A stretch of 64,000 nucleotides of DNA from UBA4582 sp047630175 (GCA_047630175.1 JBLHVI010000014.1:1-64000), one strand, 5' to 3'. Shown: positions 34,728-44,104, counted from the first letter of the stretch. Numbers and translations are program-made. The notes: generated by a model not told the origin, from the sequence alone.

Positions 34728-35288
34728 CTAGGAACCTATCGCGCCACCAGCAGCCGTGAAGGTTATAGCACCTGTTGCCGGCGTGTAGGTCAGTGTTGGC
34801 GGCGTATCAGCCTCCGCGCGCAGCTCACCAATATAGTGATAAACACAATTTGGTGTGGCAAACACAACACCCACATCGGCCGAGGTATCGACGGCAAAGG
34901 CACTTGCGCTAGCTGCTGTCCCGGAAACCACTGTTCCCGGCGCACCCGCTTGCAAAAGGTTATCAAATACATTTTTACACGCGCCAACGGTAACTACCAA
35001 GTTCGTCGCCTCCGCACTCGTTCCGTAAGGGAAGCCTAACGCTGTCGTTCGTAGGCCACCAAAATCAGCCAGCGCCGTGCCTGCCAATGGCTGCCCTTGA
35101 GCAACCCACGTGGCACGATACAATGCAAGACCTGACTGCAAACCGCCTTGTATTCCCTGCACTTTCGAGGCATGAGCTTCAGATGTCACATCCATAAACC
35201 GCGGCAACGCTGTGGCCGCCAAAATACCGAGGAGGATAATCACCACCACGAGCTCAATAATAGTAAAACCAGATTGTTGTTTTCTCAT
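34728..35288 (-). CDS. mshA: MSHA-type major pilin
   Basis: Type IV pilin with a short leader MRKQQSG/FTIIELVVVIILLGILAATALPRF, the hydrophobic assembly helix, and a 150-residue head with a single Cys pair (GACKNV ... PNCVYH). It is the only MshA/MshB-type pilin in the cluster, so it is the likely major subunit. AGGAG lies 10 nt upstream. It is separated from mshG by 163 bp, the only sizeable gap in the operon, which suggests its own promoter. Confidence 0.92.
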   Translation of the reverse strand: MRKQQSGFTIIELVVVIILLGILAATALPRFMDVTSEAHASKVQGIQGGLQSGLALYRATWVAQGQPLAGTALADFGGLRTTALGFPYGTSAEATNLVVTVGACKNVFDNLLQAGAPGTVVSGTAASASAFAVDTSADVGVVFATPNCVYHYIGELRAEADTPPTLTYTPATGAITFTAAGGAIGS

Positions 35289-35312
35289 GTACTTCTTACT
35301 CCTGTTAAATCC

Positions 35313-35413
35313 TATAAAGCCGGCTCACACCGGCAATCCGTGACGGGCCCTTTAACACTGAACAGTATTAGTATAGACAATATATTTGCTTCTAACTTTC
35401 TGATGCTCAGAAA
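35313..35413 (-). promoter_or_regulatory. mshG-mshA intergenic hairpins
   Basis: On the minus strand TTTCTGA-GCA-TCAGAAA (35397-35413) lies just past the mshG stop, and GCCGG-6 nt-CCGGC (35319-35334) in the mshA leader is followed by TTTAT. A TATACT -10-like element lies between them. Attenuation or processing could make pilin mRNA more abundant than the assembly genes. Confidence 0.4.
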
Positions 35414-35451
35414 CATCAAAATTCTCGCTAAAACTTGCCCAAGGTTGCCGA

Positions 35452-36678
35452 CTATTTACCAGAAGCTGCTGACGATAGGTCCCACAACGGCAGAAACACG
35501 CCTAATGCTAGCACCAACACCATGGCACCAATCCCAATAATCAATATCGGCTCAATAGCATCCGCAAGCCCTTTGAGCTCATAGTCGACTTCTTGCTCAT
35601 AAAAATCGGCAGCCTCACTGAGCATTTCATCAACACCACCGGTTTCCTCACCGACACTGATCATCTGAAGCACCAACGGCGTAAAAAGTCCAGCGGCCAC
35701 AGCTGCTTGCAAAAAGCTCTCCCCGCGCTCAATATTGAGGCGCATCTCCCGCACGTAGCCCGCCATATATTCGTTTCCCAGTGCATGGCTGACAACGTTA
35801 AGCCCCTGCACGATGGGTACACCCGAGCGCAGCATCATGGAAAAAGAGCGGCAAAAGCGACCCAAATGAATACGTTCAAACATGCCGCCAATGACGGGAA
35901 TCCTTAGTTTCCATCGATCCCAAAACAAGCGGCCTTGGGGGGTCGCGACCCAAGCACGCGTAGCCACAATAGTGCCCAAGCCGAGCACTAGCAGAAGCGG
36001 CCAGTACGTCATCATGAAATTCGACAGAGATAACAATGCTTGGGTTTGCCAAGGCAACTCGGCACCCAACTGCGCAAACACGCTGGCAAACGCCGGAATC
36101 ACAAAGAGATTAATAATAACCAAGCCGATTGCCATGGCCACTAGCACAAAAGTCGGATATCGAGTCGCTGACTTAATGCGCTTACGGGTCTCGCGCTCCA
36201 GTTCGAGATAGCTGGCCATTTGCAAGAATGACTCATCAACACGTCCGCTATTTTCACCCACGTGAATAATTGACACATATAGATCAGAAAAAGTTTTCGG
36301 ATGGTCCTGCAAAGCTGATGCGAGTGCACGTCCCGACTCTAGCTGCCTTGATATATCGCGAATCGTACGTTTCATCAACGGATGATTGGCAGAGTCTGCC
36401 AGACCGCTCAACGCGCGCATCATTGGTATGCCGGCTTTAGACAAGCTATACATCTGCCGACTAAAGACGATTAGGGCCTCAAGATCAACCTGCCCCGCCA
36501 AAAAGGCATTCAAGTCAAAACCCTCGCTAGGGGCGGCGGCGCGGGATAAGGTAATCGAGACTGGGGTTAGCCCGGCCTCAATCAACTCACCAGCAACGCT
36601 TTCGTCATTCATCGCTTCAAGGGTGCCCGATAGCATCTTGCCTTCGCTATTGCGCACCTTGTATTCGTAGAGGCTCAC
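35452..36678 (-). CDS. mshG: MSHA platform protein MshG
   Basis: Inner-membrane GspF/PilC-type platform protein with two T2SF domains. The N-terminal YEYKVRNSEGKMLSGTLEA, the duplicated SFLQMASYLE / MLSEAADFYEQEVDYELKGL blocks and three membrane helices are typical. It has a GTG start whose GTGA overlaps the mshE stop. Length 408 aa. Confidence 0.95.
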   Translation of the reverse strand: MSLYEYKVRNSEGKMLSGTLEAMNDESVAGELIEAGLTPVSITLSRAAAPSEGFDLNAFLAGQVDLEALIVFSRQMYSLSKAGIPMMRALSGLADSANHPLMKRTIRDISRQLESGRALASALQDHPKTFSDLYVSIIHVGENSGRVDESFLQMASYLELERETRKRIKSATRYPTFVLVAMAIGLVIINLFVIPAFASVFAQLGAELPWQTQALLSLSNFMMTYWPLLLVLGLGTIVATRAWVATPQGRLFWDRWKLRIPVIGGMFERIHLGRFCRSFSMMLRSGVPIVQGLNVVSHALGNEYMAGYVREMRLNIERGESFLQAAVAAGLFTPLVLQMISVGEETGGVDEMLSEAADFYEQEVDYELKGLADAIEPILIIGIGAMVLVLALGVFLPLWDLSSAASGK

Positions 36679-38453
36679 AGCGCTAAAGGTCCCGTCTCGT
36701 CGTGAACCACACGACGGGTGGTAAGGGGATCGAGATCACCATCATCGATCTCAGCAACCCGAGCCACTTCCGCAAGCGTCGTCACACCGTCTCGCGCAAG
36801 GGCAAGGGCGGAGTTAAACAGCCGGGTATAGCCGACCGAGTCATCGGCGAGCTTGTGCAGTAGCTCAATATCGCCGTGCCGCAGGGCTACAGACATGGGC
36901 GCATCAATCTCTAGCAACTCGAAGATACCCATACGGCCCAGATAACCTGTATTGTTACAGCGTGAACAGCCACTTCCACGTTTGTAGGTGTGATTCTCGG
37001 CTGAATCGCCGTGTCTAGCGCCAAGCACCCAAACCAACTCTGCGGGGTCAGGCTGATATTCTTCGACGCAATTCTCGCAGTTCATGCGAATCAAACGCTG
37101 CGCCAACACGCACTTCAGCGATGCCGCCACAAGAAAGCTCTCAACCCCCATGTCGACCAGCCGAGTTGCCGTAGATAGTGCATCACCTGTGTGTAAAGTC
37201 GACAACACCATGTGACCTGTCATAGCAGCTCTCAACGCAATGCCAGCAGTCTCGACATCACGAATCTCACCGATTAACATCACGTCTGGGTCTTGGCGTA
37301 GGGCTACTCGTAGAACCGTCGCAAAATCGAGGCCTATCTTGTTTTGAATCTGTACTTGGTTTACGCGCGGTACCCGATACTCCACAGGATCCTCGGCGGT
37401 AATGATCTTCCGCTGAGGCGTATTCAAGGCCTGCAGAGCACCGTAGAGCGTGGTTGTTTTGCCGCTACCTGTCGGGCCAGTTACAAGAATCAAACCGTGA
37501 GGCTTGTGAATCAGCCGTTCAAAACGCGTACGCATTGAATCAGGCATACCCACCCTTTTAAGGTCGGTCAGATGATTACTCTGATCGAGTAGACGCATCA
37601 CTACTGCCTCACCGTGCTGCAGCGGCATGGTAGACAGGCGCACATCAATAACTCGGCCTTTGACCGTGACGTTGAAGCGTCCATCCTGTGGCATGCGTTT
37701 TTCCGAGATATTCAAACCACTGAGCAACTTCAGACGCAACACAAGAGCGGCGGCGACCCGGGTTTCCTTCATTAGTTGTTCTTGCAATACGCCGTCCACC
37801 CGCTGCCGTATGCGTAGCAGGTGTTCATCCGGCTCAATATGGATGTCCGATGCTTTAATCTGCACCGCATCTTCAAAAATCGACGCTAACAATTTAACCA
37901 CAGGTGCATCCTCAGCTTCGACAGATCCTAACTGACTAGCGTCAAACAAACTGGTAGCGTCACCTAACTGCTCGTCAAGCTCCTCCGCAAATAGCGCAAT
38001 ATCCTCTGTCCGTCGATATATAACATCTAAGGTGCTGAGCAACTCGGTCTCACGCACCACCGCCTGCCTAACACTTTGCTTGAGTACTCGAGCCAGCTCA
38101 TCGACAGCGAAAATATCCATCGGATCGACCATACCAACCAGCACGGTATCGCCCTGATCTTCGAGCACAATTACCCGAAAACGCCTAGCCATGGTTTCAG
38201 GCAGTCGGCGCACCTGTTCTGTATTGAACGTGTAATGCACTAGGTCGACATAGGAAATAGATAGCTGCTGCGACAGAAACACCATGAACTCGTGCTCGCC
38301 GATAAACCCTAAATCTGTCAGCACACGCCCAAGGCGCAAACCCGTGACTTTTTGCTGGGCCAACGCCTCGCGCAATTGCGTGTCGGTAATCGCACCCTGC
38401 TGGACCAACAAGTCACCGATTCGCAGCTTCTGAATGGGCGCTTGTTCGGTCAT
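36675..38453 (-). CDS. mshE: MSHA extension ATPase MshE with c-di-GMP-binding domain
   Basis: Hexameric GspE-family ATPase that powers pilus extension. The N-terminus has two tandem MshEN motifs (IGDLLVQQGAITDTQLREAL and LGRVLTDLGFIGEHEF), the module that binds cyclic di-GMP in Vibrio MshE. The ATPase core has Walker A GPTGSGKTTTLYG, an Asp box (TAEDPVEY), Walker B LIGEIRDVETA and a zinc tetracysteine (CENC ... CSRC). Length 592 aa. Pilus extension here is probably c-di-GMP controlled. Confidence 0.96.
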   Translation of the reverse strand: MTEQAPIQKLRIGDLLVQQGAITDTQLREALAQQKVTGLRLGRVLTDLGFIGEHEFMVFLSQQLSISYVDLVHYTFNTEQVRRLPETMARRFRVIVLEDQGDTVLVGMVDPMDIFAVDELARVLKQSVRQAVVRETELLSTLDVIYRRTEDIALFAEELDEQLGDATSLFDASQLGSVEAEDAPVVKLLASIFEDAVQIKASDIHIEPDEHLLRIRQRVDGVLQEQLMKETRVAAALVLRLKLLSGLNISEKRMPQDGRFNVTVKGRVIDVRLSTMPLQHGEAVVMRLLDQSNHLTDLKRVGMPDSMRTRFERLIHKPHGLILVTGPTGSGKTTTLYGALQALNTPQRKIITAEDPVEYRVPRVNQVQIQNKIGLDFATVLRVALRQDPDVMLIGEIRDVETAGIALRAAMTGHMVLSTLHTGDALSTATRLVDMGVESFLVAASLKCVLAQRLIRMNCENCVEEYQPDPAELVWVLGARHGDSAENHTYKRGSGCSRCNNTGYLGRMGIFELLEIDAPMSVALRHGDIELLHKLADDSVGYTRLFNSALALARDGVTTLAEVARVAEIDDGDLDPLTTRRVVHDETGPLAL

Positions 38454-40096
38454 CAGATTTTCAGCCCCATTATGCGCTCCAGCGAACTATCGAGATCTCT
38501 TCTGTTTGCATCAAGATCACTCACGACTGGACGAACCAAAATAACCAGCTCACTACGAATGCTCTGCTCGCGGCGCTGAGAAAACCCTAAACCCACACCA
38601 GGGATATCCCGTAGCCCTGGCGCACCCGCGTTACTATTACTACTGGCAGTCTGCATCAAACCACCAATCACTATCACTTGATTATTTCGCGCTCTAACAA
38701 TACTGTCAGATTCCCGAATTGTACTCAACGCAAGTGGCAGTGAAACCGTATCACTACCAATAGTCACAACCTTTGTCTGATCACTGACCTCACTAACCGT
38801 AGGATGAATGTGCAAAATCACATCACCATCCATACTGATCTGCGGCGTCACGTCCAGGGCAATCCCAGAAAAGAATGGCGTGAGGGTCACGCTAGGCGTG
38901 ATTGTGGTCGCTGTACCGACGGTCGTCGTCTGCGTGACGTCCGTCACGTAAAATTCGTCAGTGCCAACTTTGATGACCGCCTTTTGATTATTGACGGTGG
39001 AAATTCTTGGGCTCGACAACACCCTGACAACGCCTTGTGTCTCAAGCAGCTGAATAAAGCCGGTAAAATCCTTGAACTCGACACCCACACCGAAGACGCC
39101 ACCGATACCACCTGGATTTTGCACGGTGCCACCTTCCATACTGAAGGTTACAGGCCCTCCATCGCTACCGCTAACTTCGCTAAGCTTGGACCAGTTGACG
39201 CCGCTTTGAAATTGTTCGCTGAGCACCACTTCGAGTATCTTCGCCTCGAGAATTACCTGCCGATGAAGCGCATTTTCTGACAGTGACAAAAACTGATCAA
39301 CGGCGGTCAATTCGTTATACATAGCGGTCACGACAAGGACACCAGCTTGATCCATCACAATCACGCTACGGCCTTCACCAGTACCAATGATGGATTGCAC
39401 GGCAGCCTCTAGGGTTTCCCACAGCGCGGCTTTGCTCTGGGTTGTAACCCTTGAACCAACAATTTCGCCGCCAGGACCACCGCCGCCGGCGTTATTCCCA
39501 TTATTCCCACCATTGTTTTGATTATTGTTCTGGTTGTTATTCTGGTTGTTATTCTGATTGTTATTCTGATTGTTACCACCGTCCATGATGCTACCGGTGC
39601 TAACCTGCATCTCGGAAATACCCGTACGCTGCAAATTGACATAATCAAGTGTAAACAAACGTGTCTGAAGCTGGTTCGGCACAACGCTGATCAACGCATC
39701 TCGAGATTCAATATGAAGATTAAATCGGTCACGCACGACCTCTAGCACCTGCACCAGCTTAACGTTCTTGAGCTCCAAAGAAATATTTTCAACAATGTCG
39801 GGATGCACGACCATATTGTAATCAGTGCCATCGACCAGCCCCATCAAAAACACCTGCAAGGGCACATCATTGGCTAGCACGTCAAAGGTTTCTGTTTCTG
39901 TTTCTGGCAAGGCAATCGCGGCATCATTATCCGGCAACTGCTTCTCGGCAGGGGCCTCGTTTTGAACCTCGGACTGCATCGACGCCACCATGGCACGCAA
40001 CTCTTCAACTTGGTCGGCGAAGAGATCTTCCTTTCCAGCATTCATACACCCCGTCAGGCACAATGCCACGAGGGCCGTTAGCAGGTAGCCTCTCAT
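38453..40096 (-). CDS. mshL: MSHA outer-membrane secretin MshL
   Basis: Secretin lipoprotein: lipobox LTGC near residue 17, an STN-like domain (PLQVFLMGLVDGTDYNMVVH), then a secretin core with VILEAKILEVVLSEQFQSGVN, GTDEFYVTD and the C-terminal ARNNQVIVIGGLMQ and RSELVILVRPVV. A Gln/Asn-rich insert (about residues 173-200) precedes the core and comes from a 12-bp repeat. It overlaps mshE (TGATG); mshM, usually between them, is missing. Confidence 0.95.
   Translation of the reverse strand: MRGYLLTALVALCLTGCMNAGKEDLFADQVEELRAMVASMQSEVQNEAPAEKQLPDNDAAIALPETETETFDVLANDVPLQVFLMGLVDGTDYNMVVHPDIVENISLELKNVKLVQVLEVVRDRFNLHIESRDALISVVPNQLQTRLFTLDYVNLQRTGISEMQVSTGSIMDGGNNQNNNQNNNQNNNQNNNQNNGGNNGNNAGGGGPGGEIVGSRVTTQSKAALWETLEAAVQSIIGTGEGRSVIVMDQAGVLVVTAMYNELTAVDQFLSLSENALHRQVILEAKILEVVLSEQFQSGVNWSKLSEVSGSDGGPVTFSMEGGTVQNPGGIGGVFGVGVEFKDFTGFIQLLETQGVVRVLSSPRISTVNNQKAVIKVGTDEFYVTDVTQTTTVGTATTITPSVTLTPFFSGIALDVTPQISMDGDVILHIHPTVSEVSDQTKVVTIGSDTVSLPLALSTIRESDSIVRARNNQVIVIGGLMQTASSNSNAGAPGLRDIPGVGLGFSQRREQSIRSELVILVRPVVSDLDANRRDLDSSLERIMGLKI
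39518..39577. repeat. 12-bp tandem repeat in mshL (Asn/Gln tract)
   Basis: TTGTTATTCTGG-type units at 39534-39545, 39546-39557 and 39558-39569, with diverged flanking copies, encode an Asn-Asn-Gln-Asn repeat. Copy number could vary without breaking the frame. Confidence 0.9.
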
Positions 40097-40437
40097 AAGC
40101 TCACTGCCACCGGACCAAGAACTAGTACTGGCAATTCAATGTCTATCATCTCACCGTCCTTTGCCAGAGTAACCCGGCGCTGCCCAATTTTCACCAGAGT
40201 AAACCCCTGGAACTGATCGTTTTCCCGATAACGCTCACCATCAATAATTGCGACCCGACGCTGACCGTTCACTAACACAAAATTGAGCGTAGGCATGGTC
40301 GGTAGCGTCGCTTGCGCGCTCGACGCCGCACCACTGCGACCCGCCAAAGGTCGCGTTGGATCCGCCAATTCAGCGAACCCAAGGCTCGACGTTAAACAAC
40401 CAAGGATTAGCCCAGCACAAGCAAACCTATGTACCAT
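40093..40437 (-). CDS. mshK: MSHA biogenesis protein MshK-like
   Basis: Small exported protein of 114 aa with a signal peptide (MVHRFACAGLILGCLTSSLGFA), then DPTRPLAG, the usual start of MshK/PilP-type periplasmic proteins, and a beta domain (RRVAIIDGERYRENDQFQGF). Likely links the inner-membrane complex to MshL. The ATG at 40437 overlaps the mshJ stop (TGATG), and its stop overlaps mshL (ATGA). Confidence 0.85.
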   Translation of the reverse strand: MVHRFACAGLILGCLTSSLGFAELADPTRPLAGRSGAASSAQATLPTMPTLNFVLVNGQRRVAIIDGERYRENDQFQGFTLVKIGQRRVTLAKDGEMIDIELPVLVLGPVAVSL

Positions 40438-41084
40438 CACTGATAACCCAACCACTGCTGCTCTAGGCTCAAGGTATAAACCTCCAAACGCATTAAACCA
40501 AGGGGGTACGCCTTCGCATCGTACTGCAAAGAGTCCCACAAAAAACGTCGAGGCTGCTGCTCTAGCCCCTGCAAGTAAGCCACAACATCAAAATAACTGC
40601 CACGCAATTCAATCACCAGGCGGTGTTTAAACAAAGCCGCTGAAGCAGTCATGGGTGATGCGGCACCGTCATCAATCACAATGGCTTCGGCTACCAAGTT
40701 CTCCATGGAAACCAAGCCTAAATCACTACTTGTCAGCACCGATCTAAGCATTTCAACCATCTGTGGTGCGGTAATAAGGCCCGCGGACAATTCGCTCAGA
40801 CGCCTATTGGTATCCTCAACAGCCGCATGTCCAGACGCGATCTGAGATTTCAATGTATCAATCTGCCCCGACCCGACGGCTGTCGCCAAACCCACCAGCA
40901 AAGTCGCATTGAGCTGTTGAGCATTTCTCAACTGCCGCTCAGCACTTCTCTTCTCAGCCAGCATGGGATCGAGCACTAACATCTGCAGGCTAAACCCTAG
41001 TACGGCCACAAAGCTCACGACAACCAGTGCCCGCTCCCGCAAGGAATAGGCCTCAAATTTGTCAACATAGCCGAGAATATTCAC
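40437..41084 (-). CDS. mshJ: MSHA biogenesis protein MshJ (PilO-like)
   Basis: Bitopic inner-membrane protein: cytoplasmic N-terminus, membrane helix (ALVVVSFVAVLGFSLQMLVL), a coiled coil (residues 45-100) and a PilO-like domain with FDVVAYLQGLEQQPRRFLWD. GTG start; GTGA overlaps the preceding gene's stop. Functional counterpart of PilO in the MSHA alignment complex. Confidence 0.88.
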   Translation of the reverse strand: MNILGYVDKFEAYSLRERALVVVSFVAVLGFSLQMLVLDPMLAEKRSAERQLRNAQQLNATLLVGLATAVGSGQIDTLKSQIASGHAAVEDTNRRLSELSAGLITAPQMVEMLRSVLTSSDLGLVSMENLVAEAIVIDDGAASPMTASAALFKHRLVIELRGSYFDVVAYLQGLEQQPRRFLWDSLQYDAKAYPLGLMRLEVYTLSLEQQWLGYQ

Positions 41085-41680
41085 GAGCCGTCCTCAGCAA
41101 GAGACCAGCTGCGTACTTCAAAATCGGTATTGGGCGCCGCCTCCGTGAACTTAACCTTACCGAAGGCCATGTCGGAGAAAGCCGATTCGCCACCCAAACG
41201 CAGCAAAAAATCAGGAATAGCGCTTGCCTGCTTGACGGAACCCGACATCAAAAAATCAGCACCCCGCTCTCGAACCTCTATCCGAGACAGGGTGATGCCC
41301 TCCTCATGTTGCCGAGCCAGGCCTAGCAAAACTTCAGAAAACCCCTGCCTATCACCCGTATCAGCCCGGGCCAAAACCTGCAGTAAACGGGCTCTGCCCT
41401 GACGCTGGCGTTGCACGTTGCTTAATGTCTCCCGGAGCTCAGCCAGGGCTGCACCTTGCGACTGACTGGCTGCTGCTATCTGAGTTTGCAACTGCTGGTT
41501 GTCTCGAGTGAGCGACACCAGAGACTCATTGAGGCTTGCATTTCTATAGGTCAAATAGCCCGCCGCGACAACAAACCCGAATGCCAGAACAGCCACGGCC
41601 AAACCTCCCAGCTTGGCACTTTTATAACCTTGGGTTTCTACGCCGAGCTTCAGGTACAGATTGATCGTTTGCTCTGCCAT
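41081..41680 (-). CDS. PilN-like MSHA alignment protein
   Basis: Bitopic protein with N-terminal INLYLKL, matching the PilN peptide that binds PilM-type proteins. A membrane helix (AVAVLAFGFVVAAGYLTY), a coiled coil and a PilN-like periplasmic domain follow. It lies between a PilM-like (mshI) and a PilO-like (mshJ) gene and overlaps both. In some annotations it is called mshI2. Confidence 0.87.
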   Translation of the reverse strand: MAEQTINLYLKLGVETQGYKSAKLGGLAVAVLAFGFVVAAGYLTYRNASLNESLVSLTRDNQQLQTQIAAASQSQGAALAELRETLSNVQRQRQGRARLLQVLARADTGDRQGFSEVLLGLARQHEEGITLSRIEVRERGADFLMSGSVKQASAIPDFLLRLGGESAFSDMAFGKVKFTEAAPNTDFEVRSWSLAEDGS

Positions 41681-42615
41681 CAGCGTTCGACCTCATTAAT
41701 TGCAGCACCTATAGCAACGAAACACTGAGACTGCGTATGTATATCAAGATCAGCAGGCAACTCGAACAGCTGCCGCATATCGAGTAACGACACGTTTACA
41801 TTAAGTTGCTGCTGCAAATAGTCGTGCACTGACTCTTCGGCAAGTTGACGCGCCGGGGCGACATAGAACTGACGGACAACGCCCTTCCGCAGTTGGCTCT
41901 CGTAGTAATCTAAGGAACGCTGGATATCGAGCAACATGTCGTCCAACATTTTGTCACGCACCGATTTACTGACACCTTCGATCATGCTGAGTCCAGTTTC
42001 AACTTTTCGGGCAAGATACAGATTGCTCGCTTGGCTCAGAATAATCGTGCCGGAGGAATTACGCAGCCGCAGTAGAGCCGTAGAGCCCTCACTATCGGGG
42101 ATTAGCTTGAGTATGTTGTGCATCGCTAACTCGCCGATCTGCACCGAATCAACGACCAAACCGGTACGATTTACCTGACTAACAAGGTCCTGCACAAGCT
42201 GGCGCTCAGCAGCGACCGCATAAACCATCTTTGCGGAACCACGAAAAGCGTCTTCAGGTACACTGAAGGCATCCACCAATAGCTCGGCTAGCGGCTTGTC
42301 AACGTGATCTTTTAGCCGCCACTTAACGGCATACCCGACTTCTGACTCGGGAACCTCCGGCCTCTCAATAAAGAACAGTCGGTAAAGTGCGGGATGCAGA
42401 ACGATTGTCGATGGCAGACCAGCGTAGGATTGCTGCTTGACCAATTGCTTTAACGCCTCGATAACGTCATCACCCGTACCTTCCAGGTAATGACAAGTCA
42501 CCGAGGGTCTGCTACCCGGGGCGCACGGCTCTATTTTAGCCACAGCGATACCGTAGGGACTAATCTCAAGCCCAAGCCTTCCCTGCTTTATTTTTTTTGA
42601 GAAAATTCCTTTCAC
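41680..42615 (-). CDS. mshI: MSHA biogenesis protein MshI (PilM-like)
   Basis: Cytoplasmic actin-fold protein related to PilM/GspL: LGLEISPYGIAVAKIE, ESEVGYAVKWRLKDHV and SLDYYESQL are typical of MshI. Length 311 aa. First gene of the MSHA operon; the 227 bp upstream hold its promoter region but show no convincing -35/-10 pair. Divergent from trmL. Confidence 0.9.
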   Translation of the reverse strand: MKGIFSKKIKQGRLGLEISPYGIAVAKIEPCAPGSRPSVTCHYLEGTGDDVIEALKQLVKQQSYAGLPSTIVLHPALYRLFFIERPEVPESEVGYAVKWRLKDHVDKPLAELLVDAFSVPEDAFRGSAKMVYAVAAERQLVQDLVSQVNRTGLVVDSVQIGELAMHNILKLIPDSEGSTALLRLRNSSGTIILSQASNLYLARKVETGLSMIEGVSKSVRDKMLDDMLLDIQRSLDYYESQLRKGVVRQFYVAPARQLAEESVHDYLQQQLNVNVSLLDMRQLFELPADLDIHTQSQCFVAIGAAINEVER

Positions 42616-42842
42616 ATCAACCCACTAGAATATTGAACACACTTCGCATCCAACAAGTGTAGACTATATGCGCTGCAAGCTGGCCTTGTCCAAGCGTTAT
42701 AACCTTGCATTGATGTTATATGACTATCCAAACCGCAAAATAAAACGCAACCATTGAACACATACCCAGCAAGAACAACACCGTTCTCATCGCCAAATAG
42801 CTGGCCTAAAGAATTCACAAGACCAATTATGGAGGTAGGTGG

Positions 42843-43307
42843 TTGATTGCCGTCGCCCTATTCGAGCCAGAGATACCACCCAATACCGGCAACATTATTA
42901 GGCTTTGCGCTAATACCGGCGCGCAGTTGCATGTAATTCGACCACTAGGATTTGAATTAGATGACAAACGTCTGCGCCGTGCTGGCCTGGACTACCATGA
43001 GTGGGCCAATGTGCGCACCCATAACAATTTCGCCGAGTTTTTGCAGGCAACGCCCCACGGCCGCTTATGGGCGATTACCACTCGTGGCAGCAGAGCCTAT
43101 ACAAACGTAGACTTTGACGCTGAGGATATCTTGTTGTTTGGACCCGAGACACGCGGCTTACCCAAGGATCTGCTTGACGCTATCCCTGCTGACCAGCACC
43201 TACGCATTCCAATGTTGGCGACGAGTCGCAGCATGAATCTGTCTAACGCTGTCTCGGTGGTCGTCTACGAAGCCTGGCGCCAGCTAGGCTTTGCTGCTGG
43301 CGTTTAG
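42843..43307 (+). CDS. trmL: tRNA (cytidine(34)-2'-O)-methyltransferase TrmL
   Basis: SPOUT-class knotted methyltransferase acting on the wobble base of certain leucine tRNAs. It starts IAVALFEPEIPPNTGNIIRL and has GPETRGLP and IPMLATSRSMNLSNAVSVVV. TTG start supported by GGAGG 7 nt upstream. Length 154 aa. Convergent with secB, as in Pseudomonas. Confidence 0.96.
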   Translation: MIAVALFEPEIPPNTGNIIRLCANTGAQLHVIRPLGFELDDKRLRRAGLDYHEWANVRTHNNFAEFLQATPHGRLWAITTRGSRAYTNVDFDAEDILLFGPETRGLPKDLLDAIPADQHLRIPMLATSRSMNLSNAVSVVVYEAWRQLGFAAGV

Positions 43308-43316
43308 CCAGCGACC

Positions 43317-43793
43317 CTAGTTAATGATCGCGGGGCTCTCAGCACCATCGGCCTGGCGCTGACGAGACTGTTCATAAATGGCATCAAAATTAACTGGCGC
43401 CAGCATCAAAGGAGGGAAACTGCCTTTGATGACCAGAGAATCGAGCGCCTCGCGCGCGTAAGGAAACAGTACACTAGGGCAGAAGCTGCCAAGCGTCTGC
43501 GCCAACGCCTCTTCTTTCAGGCCCTTAATCATAAAAATGCCGGCCTGCTCAACCTCCGACAAATAAACCACTTCATCATCTTCTTTTTTTACCGTCACAG
43601 TCACCCGCAACCCGACTTCAAACAAATCGGTACCCACGGGCTTATGCTGAGAATTTAACTCGAGATTGACCTTCGGCTTCCACTGACCCATGAATGCTTC
43701 TGGCGCCCGAGGCGACTCAAAAGAAGCGTCCTTAAGATATATCCGCTGCAGCGCAAACTGCGCATCACGGGGCTCTTCTGCTTGCTCACTCAT
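43317..43793 (-). CDS. secB: Protein-export chaperone SecB
   Basis: Tetrameric cytosolic chaperone that keeps Sec precursors unfolded and hands them to SecA. FALQRIYLKDASFESPRAP, EQAGIFMIKGL and the CPSVLFPYAREALDSLV block are diagnostic. The ATG at 43793 (MSEQAEE) has AAGGA about 8 nt upstream and overlaps the grxC end; the longer frame to 43811 adds six residues. Confidence 0.97.
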   Translation of the reverse strand: MSEQAEEPRDAQFALQRIYLKDASFESPRAPEAFMGQWKPKVNLELNSQHKPVGTDLFEVGLRVTVTVKKEDDEVVYLSEVEQAGIFMIKGLKEEALAQTLGSFCPSVLFPYAREALDSLVIKGSFPPLMLAPVNFDAIYEQSRQRQADGAESPAIIN

Positions 43794-44064
43794 TGCTGCT
43801 TCCTTCATCACTGCTCATTAACATCGCATCTAACTGCCCCCGTCTTTCCAGACTGACCAGCTCATCACAACCACCGACGTGCACGTCACCAATCCAAATT
43901 TGCGGCACGGATGTGCGTCCCGCCGCCTGGATCATCTTTTGCCGCAGGGCTGCTTTGCCATCAATTGAGATATCTTCGAACGGTATTTTCTTACTATTCA
44001 ACAGCGACTTTGCCCGAATACAGAAAGGGCAATACCGGGTGCTATACATCAGGACCTGCTTCAC
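43786..44064 (-). CDS. grxC: Glutaredoxin 3
   Basis: Glutathione-dependent disulfide reductase with active site CPFC (usual CPYC), the cis-Pro loop TSVPQIWIGDVHVGG and C-terminal DELVSLERRG. Length 92 aa. Lies between the rhodanese and secB, the conserved order. Confidence 0.96.
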   Translation of the reverse strand: MKQVLMYSTRYCPFCIRAKSLLNSKKIPFEDISIDGKAALRQKMIQAAGRTSVPQIWIGDVHVGGCDELVSLERRGQLDAMLMSSDEGSSNE

Positions 44065-44104
44065 TACCTGCTCCCACGCTTAATCACAGACCAAGGCCCG
44101 CGAT

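Noticed and set aside
38804..39280. 158-aa plus-strand frame antisense to mshL
   Set aside because: Overlaps the conserved secretin core; no ribosome site or recognisable motif.
42612..42818. 68-aa minus-strand frame upstream of mshI
   Set aside because: Cys-rich, no motif, and it occupies the expected promoter region of the MSHA operon.
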